Positions 36,801 through 45,580 are shown, counted from the first letter of the stretch. The stretch is DNA of 64,000 bases from Lachnospiraceae bacterium (GCA_017526745.1 JAFXQX010000015.1:1-64000); one strand, 5' to 3'. Notes: generated by a model not told the origin, from the sequence alone. Numbers and translations are program-made.

Positions 36801-36868
36801 TCGGAAAGCTGGAAAAATCAGGCAATCAGGTGCTGCTTCCGGCCTATATGCTGAGGTATTTTAACTAA
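33809..36868 (+). CDS. Secreted C69 dipeptidase-like protein lacking the catalytic Cys, with long acidic tail
   Basis: The 1019-residue product has a signal peptide (MKVFLRASAAALAAVFFLALG...VNA) and then an Ntn-hydrolase domain of peptidase family C69 (residues 35 to about 500): TGLYVGKDVSGDNTT, ATNEYGVSVLATITTSPN, VENFTGHQYAAVKLPDDKIGVFG. Family members start their mature chain with Cys (ACTxxxVGK); here it is Ala (NAATGLYVGK, codon GCC) and the following Arg of ARxED is also gone, so it is probably inactive. After it come nine imperfect KAEEE/KAEDK pentapeptides (35602-35742) and about 370 acidic helical residues with no recognised anchor. It may be a wall-associated scaffold or binding protein. 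ATG 33809 follows GGGAGAAG. Confidence 0.8.
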   Translation: MKVFLRASAAALAAVFFLALGKVDVNAATGLYVGKDVSGDNTTLVGVTSEYDVGISTMPEVFEKGRLQKGDVIRMHNGYEYTLPEESAKMTVVRAMSYSEIPEWNLCATNEYGVSVLATITTSPNSEAAAADPFVADGICEEKIPQLLAANSRTAKDAVNLLCSIYDEAGAENAEIVLIADQDGAWAVENFTGHQYAAVKLPDDKIGVFGSEPIIRTADPDDADTICSPQLFSLPKDNDFAVYDENKDIDLILTYNEDNRYSDEAHLRVWVGHDVFAASEELDYDESEGYDVFFAPDDDVTIAKAFDFFRNRYEGTPFDLNDNDNSYYWGISNQTVSNAAIVQIFGDVPAPMSTVIWDTPANPAASPFIPVIAYADTIPACFTTDIADAGSADGTLQYDFIRLADKAVFRRNSYGRSIKEYWEGMEAVSAAYVADAMEGRWKETYDESPAKAATEFDDYMYKIVSESQENCVRITDELDWFMFRNGVVSSDIPDDQAATFECSFDAVSYAHANGWETTVEDDTFTATKDGKTIEVVLSGENEGNVTFKGFDNKKLMEDFMTDDTVDEGETDSDDSIPEGETVEEAEEKIEEAVEENREEEKAEEEKAEEEKAEDKKAEDKKAEEEKAEEEKAEEKKAEEKKAEDAAAEPAPEETADTGAEKAAQDVAAKLEVDTIAELESYFAEKIAGVPRDGWAEAEIAGQLGGVADDVSAIILKHFSVDDIDDLLTMDYAKIGNDIASDPAIADAADRLANAGIDLAGLTEKYFLSLSDEVAADVVSGRLSQDGAVKILDETATDIEGIAKLYIEGVEGAFSDVFGNITEEDLKEFLSEVDDAADVLDEYGVIDQKSLGLDQIELEDLTDADVNVVITLNEMDQDVIDGLSDMLGVDVGSIVNGYMDELSKAGRIDAAGNQIVVEESHEASTAQSAPDEEVMTAIEVEEALSEDDIVIPQEVIDLLNEAIAKAHSGDDGALSAEGGLNSPENVSPSVENGEFTISLGKLEKSGNQVLLPAYMLRYFN
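35602..35742 (+). repeat. Nine imperfect 15-base repeats coding KAE(E/D)(E/K)
   Basis: The C69-like gene contains about nine tandem 15-base units (GAAAAGGCTGAAGAG and variants) encoding charged, helix-forming pentapeptides. It probably forms a rigid single helix or spacer between the peptidase-like and C-terminal regions, and is prone to copy-number change. Confidence 0.85.
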
Positions 36869-36872
36869 ACAC

Positions 36873-36899
36873 TTGCTTTTTTGTTCCAATTCGTATAAT
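36873..36899 (+). promoter_or_regulatory. Probable tRNA promoter
   Basis: TATAAT at 36894-36899 lies 12 bases before the tRNA. The -35 (TTGCTT at 36873) is weak and the spacer is short at 15 bases. Confidence 0.45.
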
Positions 36900-36911
36900 A
36901 TGGTCGGGTAC

Positions 36912-36983
36912 GGCTCGTTGGTCAAGCGGTTAAGACGCCGCCCTCTCACGGCGGAAACAGGGGTTCGATTCCCCTACGAGCTG
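36912..36983 (+). tRNA. tRNA-Glu (anticodon CTC)
   Basis: The 72-base cloverleaf has an acceptor stem GGCTCGT/ACGAGCT (one G-U pair), D arm with GGTCAAGCGGTTAAGAC, anticodon stem CCGCC/GGCGG around the loop CTCTCAC giving anticodon CTC (reads GAG), and T arm GGGGTTCGATTCCCC. G is the discriminator base; CCA is not encoded. It stands alone between the C69-like gene and rel. Confidence 0.96.
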
Positions 36984-37020
36984 CTATCTTTATGATGTTT
37001 TGCGTTATGACCATATAAAG

Positions 37021-37056
37021 CCTCAGGGATTGCATAAGCAAGCCTTGGGGTTTTTT
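37021..37056 (+). terminator. Intrinsic terminator after tRNA-Glu
   Basis: CCTCAGGGATTGC-ATAA-GCAAGCCTTGGGG forms an imperfect stem followed by six T, 37 bases after the tRNA and 16 bases before rel. Confidence 0.85.
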
Positions 37057-37072
37057 GAGCTAGAGGAAGGCA

Positions 37073-39355
37073 ATGTCAGAAGAACGCATGACGGAACTGA
37101 TACTGGATGACGGAGCTTTTACCGCACTGTCCGAGCATCAGACTCCTGAGCAGCTGTATCAGGAGCTTATTTCGCGTGTCAGAAAATATCATCCTTCCGA
37201 CGACATCTCACTGATCGAAAAAGCTTACAATCTCGCCTATATGGCTCACAAGAACCAGCTTCGAAAATCAGGCGAGCCTTATATCATCCATCCGCTCTCC
37301 GTTGCCATAATCCTGGCGGAGCTCCAGCTCGACAAGGAAACGATAGTCTCCGGCATACTCCACGATGTTGTCGAAGATACGATAATAACCGACGAACAGC
37401 TCAGGAACCAGTTCGGAAACTATGTCGCTCTTATCGTTGACGGCGTCACAAAGCTCGAAAAGATCACATACAACGGGGATAAGCTTGAATACCAGGCGGA
37501 AAACCTGCGCAAGATGTTCCTGGCAATGGCCAAGGATATAAGGGTCATCATGGTCAAGCTCGCCGACAGGCTGCATAACATGAGGACACTTCAGTACCAG
37601 CCGCCGGAGCGCCAGATAGAGATCGCCCGGGAGACGATGGATATCTATGCTCCTCTCGCACAGCGCCTCGGCATTTCCAAGATGAAGGTGGAACTTGACG
37701 ATCTGTCGCTCAAGTATCTTGAGCCCGAGGTGTACTATGACCTCGCCGACAAGATCAGCATCCGTAAATCGGAACGGGAAAAATATGTTTCCGATATCGT
37801 AGACGACGTGGCAAAACACATCAGAAATGCAGGTATAGAAGCGACTTTTGACGGCAGGGTCAAGCACTTCATGTCGATCTACCGTAAAATGCTCAATCAG
37901 GACAAGACCCTCGACCAGATATATGATCTGTTCGCCGTCAGGATCATCGTAAACACCATTCCCGACTGTTACGCCGCACTCGGCGTCATACATGAGATGT
38001 ACAAGCCCATTCCGGGCCGTTTCAAGGACTATATAGCCATGCCCAAGCCCAACATGTACCAGAGCCTTCACACGACGCTCATAGGCCCTTCGGGCAGGCC
38101 GTTCGAGATACAGATAAGAACGTATGAGATGCACAGGACGGCGGAGTACGGTATCGCCGCACATTGGAAATACAAGGAGAATGCAAGCGGCAAACGTGTC
38201 GAGGAGTCTGAAGCCGAGAAGATGAGCTGGCTTAGGCAGATCCTTGACTGGCAGGTCAACCTTTCCGATAACAAGGAATTCCTAAACACGTTAAAATCAG
38301 ACCTTGAGCTTTATTCGGACACCGTATACTGTTTTACTCCGACAGGAGACGTAAAGACACTTCCCGCAGGGTCCAATCCTATCGATTTCGCTTATGCGAT
38401 CCATTCGGCCGTCGGAAACCGGATGATCGGTGCCCGCGTCAACGGGCAGCTGGCCACTATCAACTATAAGATACAGAACGGTGACCGTATAGAGATCATC
38501 ACGAGCCAGAATTCAAGAGGCCCGAGCCGCGACTGGCTCAACATTGTCAAATCCAACCAGGCCAAGACCAAGATAAATCAGTGGTTCAAAAATGAACTTA
38601 AAGATGATAATATCCAAAAGGGCAAAGAACTGCTCCTGGCATTTTGCAGGAACAATTCCGTGGATCCGGCCAAGATCATGATCCCGCAGTACATGAATGC
38701 GATCATGCAGAAGTACGGGTTCCGTGACTGGGATGCCGTTAATGCGGCTGTCGGCCACGGCGGACTTCGCGAAGGACAGATAATCAACAGGATGAAGGAA
38801 CTCTATGAGAAGGATCATCCTCATATCATGTCCGATGAAGAGATAGTTGAAGATGTCAACGAGCAGGCAAGCCACAGGAAGCTTACCGTAAAGAGGAGCG
38901 GCGGCGTGGCCGTACAGGGAACTGATGACCTTGCGGTGCGGTTTTCCAAGTGCTGCAGCCCGATCCCGGGCGATGAGATCGTAGGATATGTCACACGCGG
39001 AAGAGGCGTGTCGATACATAGGACAGACTGTGTCAATATCATGGTCCTCCCCGAGGATGAGCGCGCAAGGCTCATAGAGGCCGTCTGGGAGCAGGAAGAA
39101 GAGTCGTCTTCGGAAAAATACGAGACGGGGATCAAGATATTCGCACAGGACCGTCAGCATCTTTTGATGGATGTCACGCGCTTTCTTGCCGATAAAGGCG
39201 TATCGATACTCAATATGAACGTCAGGACCAGCAAACAGGGCACGGTAACCATACTCCTGTCATTTTCCACATCCGGAAAGGATGAGTTAAGAGACGTTGT
39301 TGAGAAGCTTCGCACCATAAAAGGCATTATGGACATAGAAAGGACATCAGGTTAA
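37073..39355 (+). CDS. rel: Bifunctional (p)ppGpp synthetase/hydrolase
   Basis: This 760-residue long RSH protein makes and degrades the alarmone (p)ppGpp. The HD hydrolase domain (SGEPYIIHP, HDVVEDT, RLHNMRTL) is intact. The synthetase domain has PGRFKDYIAMPKPNMYQSLHT; the RFKD form rather than ExDD goes with bifunctional enzymes. TGS (YCFTPTGDVKTLP), zinc-finger-type CCSPIPGDEIVGY and C-terminal ACT (LNMNVRTSKQGTVT) domains follow. It overlaps the next gene by one base, and the order rel, MBL hydrolase, hemZ, hisS looks like one operon. Confidence 0.96.
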   Translation: MSEERMTELILDDGAFTALSEHQTPEQLYQELISRVRKYHPSDDISLIEKAYNLAYMAHKNQLRKSGEPYIIHPLSVAIILAELQLDKETIVSGILHDVVEDTIITDEQLRNQFGNYVALIVDGVTKLEKITYNGDKLEYQAENLRKMFLAMAKDIRVIMVKLADRLHNMRTLQYQPPERQIEIARETMDIYAPLAQRLGISKMKVELDDLSLKYLEPEVYYDLADKISIRKSEREKYVSDIVDDVAKHIRNAGIEATFDGRVKHFMSIYRKMLNQDKTLDQIYDLFAVRIIVNTIPDCYAALGVIHEMYKPIPGRFKDYIAMPKPNMYQSLHTTLIGPSGRPFEIQIRTYEMHRTAEYGIAAHWKYKENASGKRVEESEAEKMSWLRQILDWQVNLSDNKEFLNTLKSDLELYSDTVYCFTPTGDVKTLPAGSNPIDFAYAIHSAVGNRMIGARVNGQLATINYKIQNGDRIEIITSQNSRGPSRDWLNIVKSNQAKTKINQWFKNELKDDNIQKGKELLLAFCRNNSVDPAKIMIPQYMNAIMQKYGFRDWDAVNAAVGHGGLREGQIINRMKELYEKDHPHIMSDEEIVEDVNEQASHRKLTVKRSGGVAVQGTDDLAVRFSKCCSPIPGDEIVGYVTRGRGVSIHRTDCVNIMVLPEDERARLIEAVWEQEEESSSEKYETGIKIFAQDRQHLLMDVTRFLADKGVSILNMNVRTSKQGTVTILLSFSTSGKDELRDVVEKLRTIKGIMDIERTSG

Positions 39356-39981
39356 TGGCTGCTTTAAAAGTCGGAAAAATGGTACTCGGCATGGTCGAGA
39401 CCAACTGCTATTTCGTATACGATCCCTCCACGATGGAGGCTGTGGTCATAGATCCCGCAAAGAGGGGCATTTTTGACAAACTGTCGGAGAACGGCCTTAA
39501 GGTTTCGGGCATACTGCTCACCCACGGCCATTTTGACCATATCATGGGGACACATGAGCTTACGGAAAGATCCGGCGCAAAGCTTTACTGCCTCGATCTT
39601 GAGGACGAGGTGTGCCGTAATGCAAACCTTAACGCTTCAGAGCAGATAAGACGTCCATATACGGTCGAACCCGACGTTCTTCTTACCGACAGGGAGGAGT
39701 TTACGATCGCAGGGATAAACTTTACGGTTTATGCCACCCCCGGACATACTATCGGAAGCTGCTGTTACTATATCGAGAGCGAGAAGTGGCTGTTTACCGG
39801 AGATACGCTTTTTTGCGGCTCGATAGGCCGTTCCGATCTTCCGACCGGAAGCGGACAGACTATCATGGAGAGCGTTGAGATGCTCGTTTCCACGTTTGAT
39901 GATGATGTGAAGATATATCCCGGACACGGAGATACATCCACCATCGGTGATGAGAAGAAATACAATCCATTCTGTTCATAA
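39355..39981 (+). CDS. Metallo-beta-lactamase-fold hydrolase (glyoxalase II-like)
   Basis: The 208-residue protein carries the zinc motif THGHFDH and downstream metal ligands (YATPGHTIGSC, FTGDTLF, YPGHGDTSTI), as in YcbL/hydroxyacylglutathione hydrolase-like enzymes. It probably hydrolyses a thioester; the exact substrate is unknown. A gene of this kind right after rel and before hemZ/hisS is a common clostridial arrangement. The start (TAATG) overlaps the rel stop. Confidence 0.88.
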   Translation: MAALKVGKMVLGMVETNCYFVYDPSTMEAVVIDPAKRGIFDKLSENGLKVSGILLTHGHFDHIMGTHELTERSGAKLYCLDLEDEVCRNANLNASEQIRRPYTVEPDVLLTDREEFTIAGINFTVYATPGHTIGSCCYYIESEKWLFTGDTLFCGSIGRSDLPTGSGQTIMESVEMLVSTFDDDVKIYPGHGDTSTIGDEKKYNPFCS

Positions 39982-39984
39982 AGC

Positions 39985-41436
39985 ATGCAGGTCACATTAA
40001 ACAGTCAGGGTTTTTCATATGATGTGCATTCGCTTGTCAAGGCTTTTTATCCCGAAGAGGACGTAACCATAACCGAAGAGGGCGATAACGGCGCGGTCAG
40101 GATATTTATCACGCCGGATACGATAGCGGGCGATGATATATCGGGATCGGTGCAGATATCGGCTGACGGGCCGGCAGGTCCGGTAGAGCGTCGTGATGGT
40201 TTTTCCCACATCGCACGCGCCGATGTTAAAAATCTCGTAAAAAGGTCACTCTATTTTGTACTGAACGAGCTTACCGGCAGAGAACTTAGCTGGGGCACCA
40301 TGACCGGGATCAGGCCGGTGAAGGTCTGCATGAAGCTTATCCGCGAGAAAGCTTCGGACAGCGATACGGCCGGATACATGAAGTCCGTTTATCTGTGCAG
40401 CGATAAAAAAACAGATCTTGCGATAAATGTGGCTCACACGGAAAAACGCATACTTGAAGATATAAGGCCCGGGGGATTTTCACTTTACGTGGGCATCCCT
40501 TTTTGCCCGACAACATGCATGTACTGCTCGTTCACGTCATATCCGATAGCCGCATGCAGCGGTATGGTCGAGGATTATCTGGATGCGCTAAAGCGTGAAC
40601 TTGATTTTTTCGCGGATCATTATGACTGCGGACCGGACAGTGTCTATATCGGAGGAGGCACACCGACCACGCTTTCGGCCGGACAGCTTTCGGACCTTGT
40701 CTCATACATCAGAAGAAGCTTTGATATGTCATCGTGCCGGGAATTTACGGTCGAAGCGGGCCGGCCCGACAGCATAACCGATGAAAAGCTTGCCGCTTTA
40801 TCCGATCAGGGTGTTTCAAGGATATCGATCAATCCGCAGACGATGAACGATAAGACATTAAGGCTGATCGGAAGAAGACATACATCCGATGATGTATATG
40901 CCGCTTTTGAAAAAGCCCGCAGGGCTCATTTTACGAACATAAACACCGATATCATCCTCGGACTTCCGGGCGAGGGGCCCGATGAGGTCGCGTTAACGCT
41001 TGATAAGATACGCACTCTTGCACCGGAAAGCCTTACCGTACATTCGATGGCCCTCAAAAGAGCAGCGGCAATGCATGAGTTCTTAAAAGACCATCGGGAA
41101 CTTATCGTAAAAGATACTGACAGGCTGATGGATATGGCCCAGGAGACCGCGGCCGCCATGGATCTTCATCCCTACTACCTTTACAGGCAGAAGAACATGG
41201 CGGGAAATCTCGAGAACATCGGATTTGCAAAAGAGGACTGTTACGGGATCTACAATGTCGTTATCATGGAGGAGGTATCCGATATAGCCGCAGCCGGTGC
41301 GGGTACCATATCAAAAAGGGTATTTGGAGACGGCAGGATAGAGCGGTGCGACAATGTTAAGGACGTATCGTTATACATTGACCGCATCGACGAGATGATA
41401 GAACGAAAGAAAACACTGTTTAACAAAGGGGAATAA
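39985..41436 (+). CDS. hemZ: HemZ-type radical SAM coproporphyrinogen dehydrogenase
   Basis: The 483-residue radical SAM enzyme has the cluster motif CPTTCMYCSF, GGGTPTTL and the HemN/HemZ body. The N-terminal 160 residues before the radical SAM core (including WGTMTGIRPVK) are characteristic of HemZ rather than HemN/HemW. The assigned reaction is oxygen-independent conversion of coproporphyrinogen III to protoporphyrinogen IX. However, no other haem gene is near, and in Clostridia this protein may act elsewhere. Three bases separate it from the MBL hydrolase, two from hisS. Confidence 0.88.
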   Translation: MQVTLNSQGFSYDVHSLVKAFYPEEDVTITEEGDNGAVRIFITPDTIAGDDISGSVQISADGPAGPVERRDGFSHIARADVKNLVKRSLYFVLNELTGRELSWGTMTGIRPVKVCMKLIREKASDSDTAGYMKSVYLCSDKKTDLAINVAHTEKRILEDIRPGGFSLYVGIPFCPTTCMYCSFTSYPIAACSGMVEDYLDALKRELDFFADHYDCGPDSVYIGGGTPTTLSAGQLSDLVSYIRRSFDMSSCREFTVEAGRPDSITDEKLAALSDQGVSRISINPQTMNDKTLRLIGRRHTSDDVYAAFEKARRAHFTNINTDIILGLPGEGPDEVALTLDKIRTLAPESLTVHSMALKRAAAMHEFLKDHRELIVKDTDRLMDMAQETAAAMDLHPYYLYRQKNMAGNLENIGFAKEDCYGIYNVVIMEEVSDIAAAGAGTISKRVFGDGRIERCDNVKDVSLYIDRIDEMIERKKTLFNKGE

Positions 41437-41438
41437 TA

Positions 41439-42707
41439 ATGGCACTTATCAAAAAACCGACAACGGGAATGAAGGACATCCTTCCGAAGGAGATGGAGAT
41501 CAGGGACTATGTCACCCGGCTTGTAAAAGAGACGTATTCGTCATTCGGGTTTACGCCGATAGAAACGCCTGCGGTCGAGCATATTGAGAACCTTCTGTCC
41601 AAGCAGGGCGGCGAGAATGAGAAACTGATCTTTAAGATATTAAAAAGAGGGGAAAAACTGCAGCTGTCAGGCGAAACGAAAGAAGAAGACCTTGCGGATT
41701 CGGGACTTCGTTACGATCTTACGCTCCCTCTTTCCAGGTATTATGCATGTCATGCTGCGGAACTTCCGATGCCGTTTAAAGCGCTTCAGATCGGACCCGT
41801 ATGGCGGGCGGACCGCCCTCAGAAAGGACGTTTCCGCCAGTTCGTACAGTGCGATATCGATATACTCGGAGAGAGCACTACCCTTGCTGAGATCGAACTT
41901 ATAACGGCGACGACAACGCTCCTGGGAAAGCTTGATTTTTCCGATTTTACAGTCAGGATCAATGACAGGCGCATATTAAAGGCGATGGCCGCATACAGCG
42001 GATTTGCCGAGGAAGATTACGACAGCGTGTTCATCATCCTCGACAAGATGGATAAGATCGGGGTGGACGGAGTGCGTCAGGATCTTATCGAAAACGGCTT
42101 TTCCCCCGAATGTGCCGACAGATATCTGGAACTGTTCCAAGGAGGCTTATCAGATGCATCTGCTGTAACGGCTCTTGCCGATAAACTCGGGGATGCGCTC
42201 CCCGAAGGGTGCGCCGAAGGACTCGTTGATATAATGACAAGTGCCGCCAAAGTAAAAAATGCCGATTATAACATTGTATTTGACCCTACTCTGGTCCGCG
42301 GCATGTCTTATTATACAGGGACCATATTCGAGATAACGATGAACGAATTCGGATCGAGTGTTGCCGGCGGCGGAAGGTATGATGAGATGATCGGACGCTT
42401 TACCGGGAACAAGGTGTGCGCATGCGGATTTTCCATAGGATTCGAGAGGATAATCACGATACTTATGGAACAGGACCGGAAGAACCCTGCAGGAAAGGAC
42501 AAATACGCATTCCTTATCGAGAAGGGGGCGGATCCCGCATTTGTCGCGGATGTCATGAAGCAGGCGCAGGATCTTAGGAACGAGGGAAAAACAGTCCTTG
42601 TTTCGATGATGAACAAAAACAAGAAATATCAGAAGGAACAACTTGAAAAAGAAGGATATATCCTGGATAATGTAAAGGAGTTTTACCACTCCGAGTTCAG
42701 AAAGTAA
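41439..42707 (+). CDS. hisS: Histidyl-tRNA synthetase
   Basis: HisS charges tRNA-His. The 422-residue class II synthetase has motif 2 (RFRQFVQCDIDILGE), the histidine-binding stretch LVRGMSYYTGTIFE, motif 3-like GGRYDEMIGRF...GFSIGFERI, and a C-terminal anticodon-binding domain (KTVLVSMMNKNKKYQKEQL). The N-terminus KPTTGMKDILPKE is typical. Last gene of the rel operon; a weak GGGGAAT lies before ATG 41439. Confidence 0.96.
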   Translation: MALIKKPTTGMKDILPKEMEIRDYVTRLVKETYSSFGFTPIETPAVEHIENLLSKQGGENEKLIFKILKRGEKLQLSGETKEEDLADSGLRYDLTLPLSRYYACHAAELPMPFKALQIGPVWRADRPQKGRFRQFVQCDIDILGESTTLAEIELITATTTLLGKLDFSDFTVRINDRRILKAMAAYSGFAEEDYDSVFIILDKMDKIGVDGVRQDLIENGFSPECADRYLELFQGGLSDASAVTALADKLGDALPEGCAEGLVDIMTSAAKVKNADYNIVFDPTLVRGMSYYTGTIFEITMNEFGSSVAGGGRYDEMIGRFTGNKVCACGFSIGFERIITILMEQDRKNPAGKDKYAFLIEKGADPAFVADVMKQAQDLRNEGKTVLVSMMNKNKKYQKEQLEKEGYILDNVKEFYHSEFRK

Positions 42708-42754
42708 GAACAGTGTCAGCACTTTAGGACGGTCACCGGCCGGCAGGAGGGCGT

Positions 42755-44422
42755 ATGAAGTATTGTAAAAAATGCGGAATGCTTCTCGAAGATACGCATG
42801 AGCATTGCATAAGATGCGGAGCCGATGTAACGATACCCGATAACGTATCGATGTATCCGATCGAGGTCCTGGAGACCATCGAGGAGGAGAATGAGCGTAA
42901 AAAGGCACCCGGCAAGATAGTCGCGATGATAATAGGGCTTGTTGTTGCGCTTGTCGGCCTTATCATCTTTTTTGTGAACGCATCTTCAGGAGGCGCATTG
43001 AAAATGTCCTCAGCCGGACAGGATACGGCAACGACCCAAGAAACCGCAGCTCCAGCGGCAGATACCGCTCCTGCAGCAGATACGGCTGAAGAAGAGACGG
43101 CAGAACCTGCCGAGGAAGCCGCAGAGCCATCCCCGACAGAGGTTCCCGGGTCGGACCGTAAGGTAAAGGACGATAAAGGGGCATATTATGACTATTTCGA
43201 AGGCACCGATGATGCCGGAAATGTCGTATTCACAGCGCTTCTTCCCGAGGATCTTTCCGACAGGCAGTGCTATAACGATTATGAGATATACAGTGACCGT
43301 TATCCCGATTCATTCATGTTTGAAGCATCTACCAAGGAAAACGATGTAAGGTTTACGTATCTGTCCCCCAAAAAGTTCTGGTACAAACAGAGCGACTCCG
43401 GAAAGAGCCGCACGAATGAGGCGGATATGTCGCATTACATGACGTTTTACCAGTATGACGGGGACAAGAGTTATCTTGAGCCGCTGCTTTCCCAGAGCTA
43501 TCCCAATGCGAAGTTTGAGATAAAGGACGAATATGATGTTGACCCCGCTACGGTCGGACTTCTGGCTGATTTTGCCAAGGCCAGGAACAAGGAACTGTTC
43601 AAGCCCGATCAGGATTATGCCTATATCGGCAAGGATACTTCGTATGCGAACATGAACTATGAAAGCTTCGCAAAGGTTTACGAATATGAGATCACGCTTC
43701 CCGACAAGAACATGATCTTCTGTAAATACTATGTACCCGTTATGGCCCATAACGTTGCATATGCGGATAAGAAAACAAATGACAAGGGGACGATCACAGA
43801 GTGGTACAATTTCGCACTCATAGGATTTGAGACCGGTAACGAGGACGAATACGACGACTATGAGCAGGCATTTGATGTCTTTGTTGCAAATGCGATACCT
43901 ACGAACCTTTACATGTACATCAACGAGAGCTATTCCAAGGAGATCAAAGAGTCCGTCGATTCGTTTGAAAAGGTCGTAGCAGCCCAGAAGGAGGCCCTTG
44001 CCGAGGATGAAGCGGAAGAAGAAGCCGACATCCCCGATGTCGTCGAGGTCGAGCCCCTTGGCAAAGATAAGCTAGAAAAGTACGGCAAGGAATACAAAGA
44101 CTCTTTCAAGCCCGATGATTTTGACTCGAAAGTACTTGAAATACTTACATCCGTCGGAACGCGCTTTACCAATGACAAGGTGAACGTATACGGAAGGGGC
44201 AAGGACAAGGTCGCATTCTTTGATCCCGAAAAGAAGAAAGTATTCCTGTCCCCCGAAGAGGATGAATATCCGGGCGATCAGTATGAAGAGCTGACAAAGC
44301 AGGAGAAGGCAGGGGACGCAGCTTCGGACGGATCGTCGTCCGATGAGGCCGGCGACGGCGCCAACGACAAGGATAAGAATGAAGAAAAGCCCGGGGATAA
44401 GCCCAAGGGCGGAGTGGAATAA
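42755..44422 (+). CDS. Zinc-ribbon membrane protein of unknown function
   Basis: The 555-residue protein has an N-terminal zinc ribbon (YCKKCGMLL and CIRCGAD), a cytoplasmic segment, one membrane helix at residues 53-73 (IVAMIIGLVVALVGLIIFFV), an Ala/Glu/Thr/Pro-rich linker, and a large exported domain of about 330 residues with many Tyr and Asp, ending in a disordered Asp/Lys/Gly tail. Membrane zinc-ribbon proteins of this plan are frequent in Lachnospiraceae but unassigned. GGAGGGCG precedes ATG 42755. It is followed 18 bases later by a second zinc-ribbon protein, so the two probably work together. Confidence 0.8.
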   Translation: MKYCKKCGMLLEDTHEHCIRCGADVTIPDNVSMYPIEVLETIEEENERKKAPGKIVAMIIGLVVALVGLIIFFVNASSGGALKMSSAGQDTATTQETAAPAADTAPAADTAEEETAEPAEEAAEPSPTEVPGSDRKVKDDKGAYYDYFEGTDDAGNVVFTALLPEDLSDRQCYNDYEIYSDRYPDSFMFEASTKENDVRFTYLSPKKFWYKQSDSGKSRTNEADMSHYMTFYQYDGDKSYLEPLLSQSYPNAKFEIKDEYDVDPATVGLLADFAKARNKELFKPDQDYAYIGKDTSYANMNYESFAKVYEYEITLPDKNMIFCKYYVPVMAHNVAYADKKTNDKGTITEWYNFALIGFETGNEDEYDDYEQAFDVFVANAIPTNLYMYINESYSKEIKESVDSFEKVVAAQKEALAEDEAEEEADIPDVVEVEPLGKDKLEKYGKEYKDSFKPDDFDSKVLEILTSVGTRFTNDKVNVYGRGKDKVAFFDPEKKKVFLSPEEDEYPGDQYEELTKQEKAGDAASDGSSSDEAGDGANDKDKNEEKPGDKPKGGVE

Positions 44423-44440
44423 AGGATACGGAGAATAGTA

Positions 44441-45544
44441 ATGGCTGATTATGAAGATGTTATGAATGCTGAAAAAGTCGATACCATGAAGGCTACGGAC
44501 AGGAAATGTCCGCAGTGCGGTGCGACCATGGATTTTGATCCGTCAACAGGCGGACTCTACTGTGCTTATTGCGGATACCGTGAGGAGATCAAGGCTGAAA
44601 ACACTGTGGGAGAGACGGTTGCCGAAGAACTTGATTTTGAATCCGCCGAGTTTACGGGAAACTGCGACTGGGGTGTAGCCCAGAAGACCGTAACATGTAA
44701 ATCATGCGGTGCGGTCTCCGTATATGACGCACTTGAGGTCGCGAACGAGTGTCCCTACTGCGGATCCAACCAGGTCATGGAGGCGAACGATGTCAAGACT
44801 CTTGCGCCGAACGGAGTCGTTCTGTTCAAGGTCACGGCAAAGCAGGCAGGAGAGAGGTTTACGAACTGGCTTAAGGGCAAGTGGTTCGCGCCAAAGGCCG
44901 CAAAGCTTTCGGCCAGGGCGGAGAGCTTCAAGGGTATATATCTTCCCTACTGGACGTTTGATGCCAATACCCATACAGAGTACTCCCTCGAATACGGAAT
45001 AGATCATACCGTCGGATCGGGAGACAAGAAGAGGACGGTGACCGACTGGCACAGGACAAGCGGCACCCACGAGGAGTTCATCGACGACCAGCTCGTTGCC
45101 GGCACCGGTGACCAGAACGTCAACATGCTCCGCCAGGTCGAGCCTTTTGATACGAAGGACAACAGATCATACAAGCCGGAATATCTTGCGGGATTTCTCG
45201 CCGAAAGATATTCGATCGGTCTTAAGGATGCCTGGGAAAAGGGCAAGGAGTTCATCAGGAACAGGCTCAAGAACAATATCGAGAGCAAGGAAAGAAGCAG
45301 CCATCATGCCGATCATGTAAGGAATTTCAACGGAAGTACGACGTTTTCAAACATAACGTACAAATATCTGATGCTTCCCGTATGGCTGTCATGCTTTACA
45401 TACAAGGGCAAGACCTATCAGTTCATCGTGAACGGACAGAGCGGAAAGGTTGGCGGCAAGTATCCCATCTCACCCTGGAGGGTTGCGTTTGCGGTACTTA
45501 TCGGTCTTCTGATCCTGATATTGCTGTATAATCTGTCGAATTAA
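44441..45544 (+). CDS. TFIIB-type zinc-ribbon membrane protein
   Basis: The 367-residue protein has two zinc ribbons (CPQCGATM...CAYCGY and CKSCGAV...CPYCGS), a conserved soluble middle containing GIYLPYWTFDANT, and one C-terminal membrane helix (VAFAVLIGLLILILLYNL). This is a widespread bacterial family with no settled role, often near membrane-remodelling or phage-shock-like genes. Here its only obvious partner is the preceding zinc-ribbon protein. Topology would be ribbons in the cytoplasm, tail-anchored. Confidence 0.82.
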   Translation: MADYEDVMNAEKVDTMKATDRKCPQCGATMDFDPSTGGLYCAYCGYREEIKAENTVGETVAEELDFESAEFTGNCDWGVAQKTVTCKSCGAVSVYDALEVANECPYCGSNQVMEANDVKTLAPNGVVLFKVTAKQAGERFTNWLKGKWFAPKAAKLSARAESFKGIYLPYWTFDANTHTEYSLEYGIDHTVGSGDKKRTVTDWHRTSGTHEEFIDDQLVAGTGDQNVNMLRQVEPFDTKDNRSYKPEYLAGFLAERYSIGLKDAWEKGKEFIRNRLKNNIESKERSSHHADHVRNFNGSTTFSNITYKYLMLPVWLSCFTYKGKTYQFIVNGQSGKVGGKYPISPWRVAFAVLIGLLILILLYNLSN

Positions 45545-45551
45545 AAAAAAC

Positions 45552-45580
45552 TTTTCAATATATGGCGGTTATGTTATAAT
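45552..45580 (+). promoter_or_regulatory. Promoter of the SCIFF peptide gene
   Basis: TTTTCA at 45552-45557, a 17-base spacer ending in TGT, and a perfect TATAAT at 45575-45580 make a good extended -10 promoter. GGAGG at 45595-45599 then serves ATG 45606. Confidence 0.7.
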
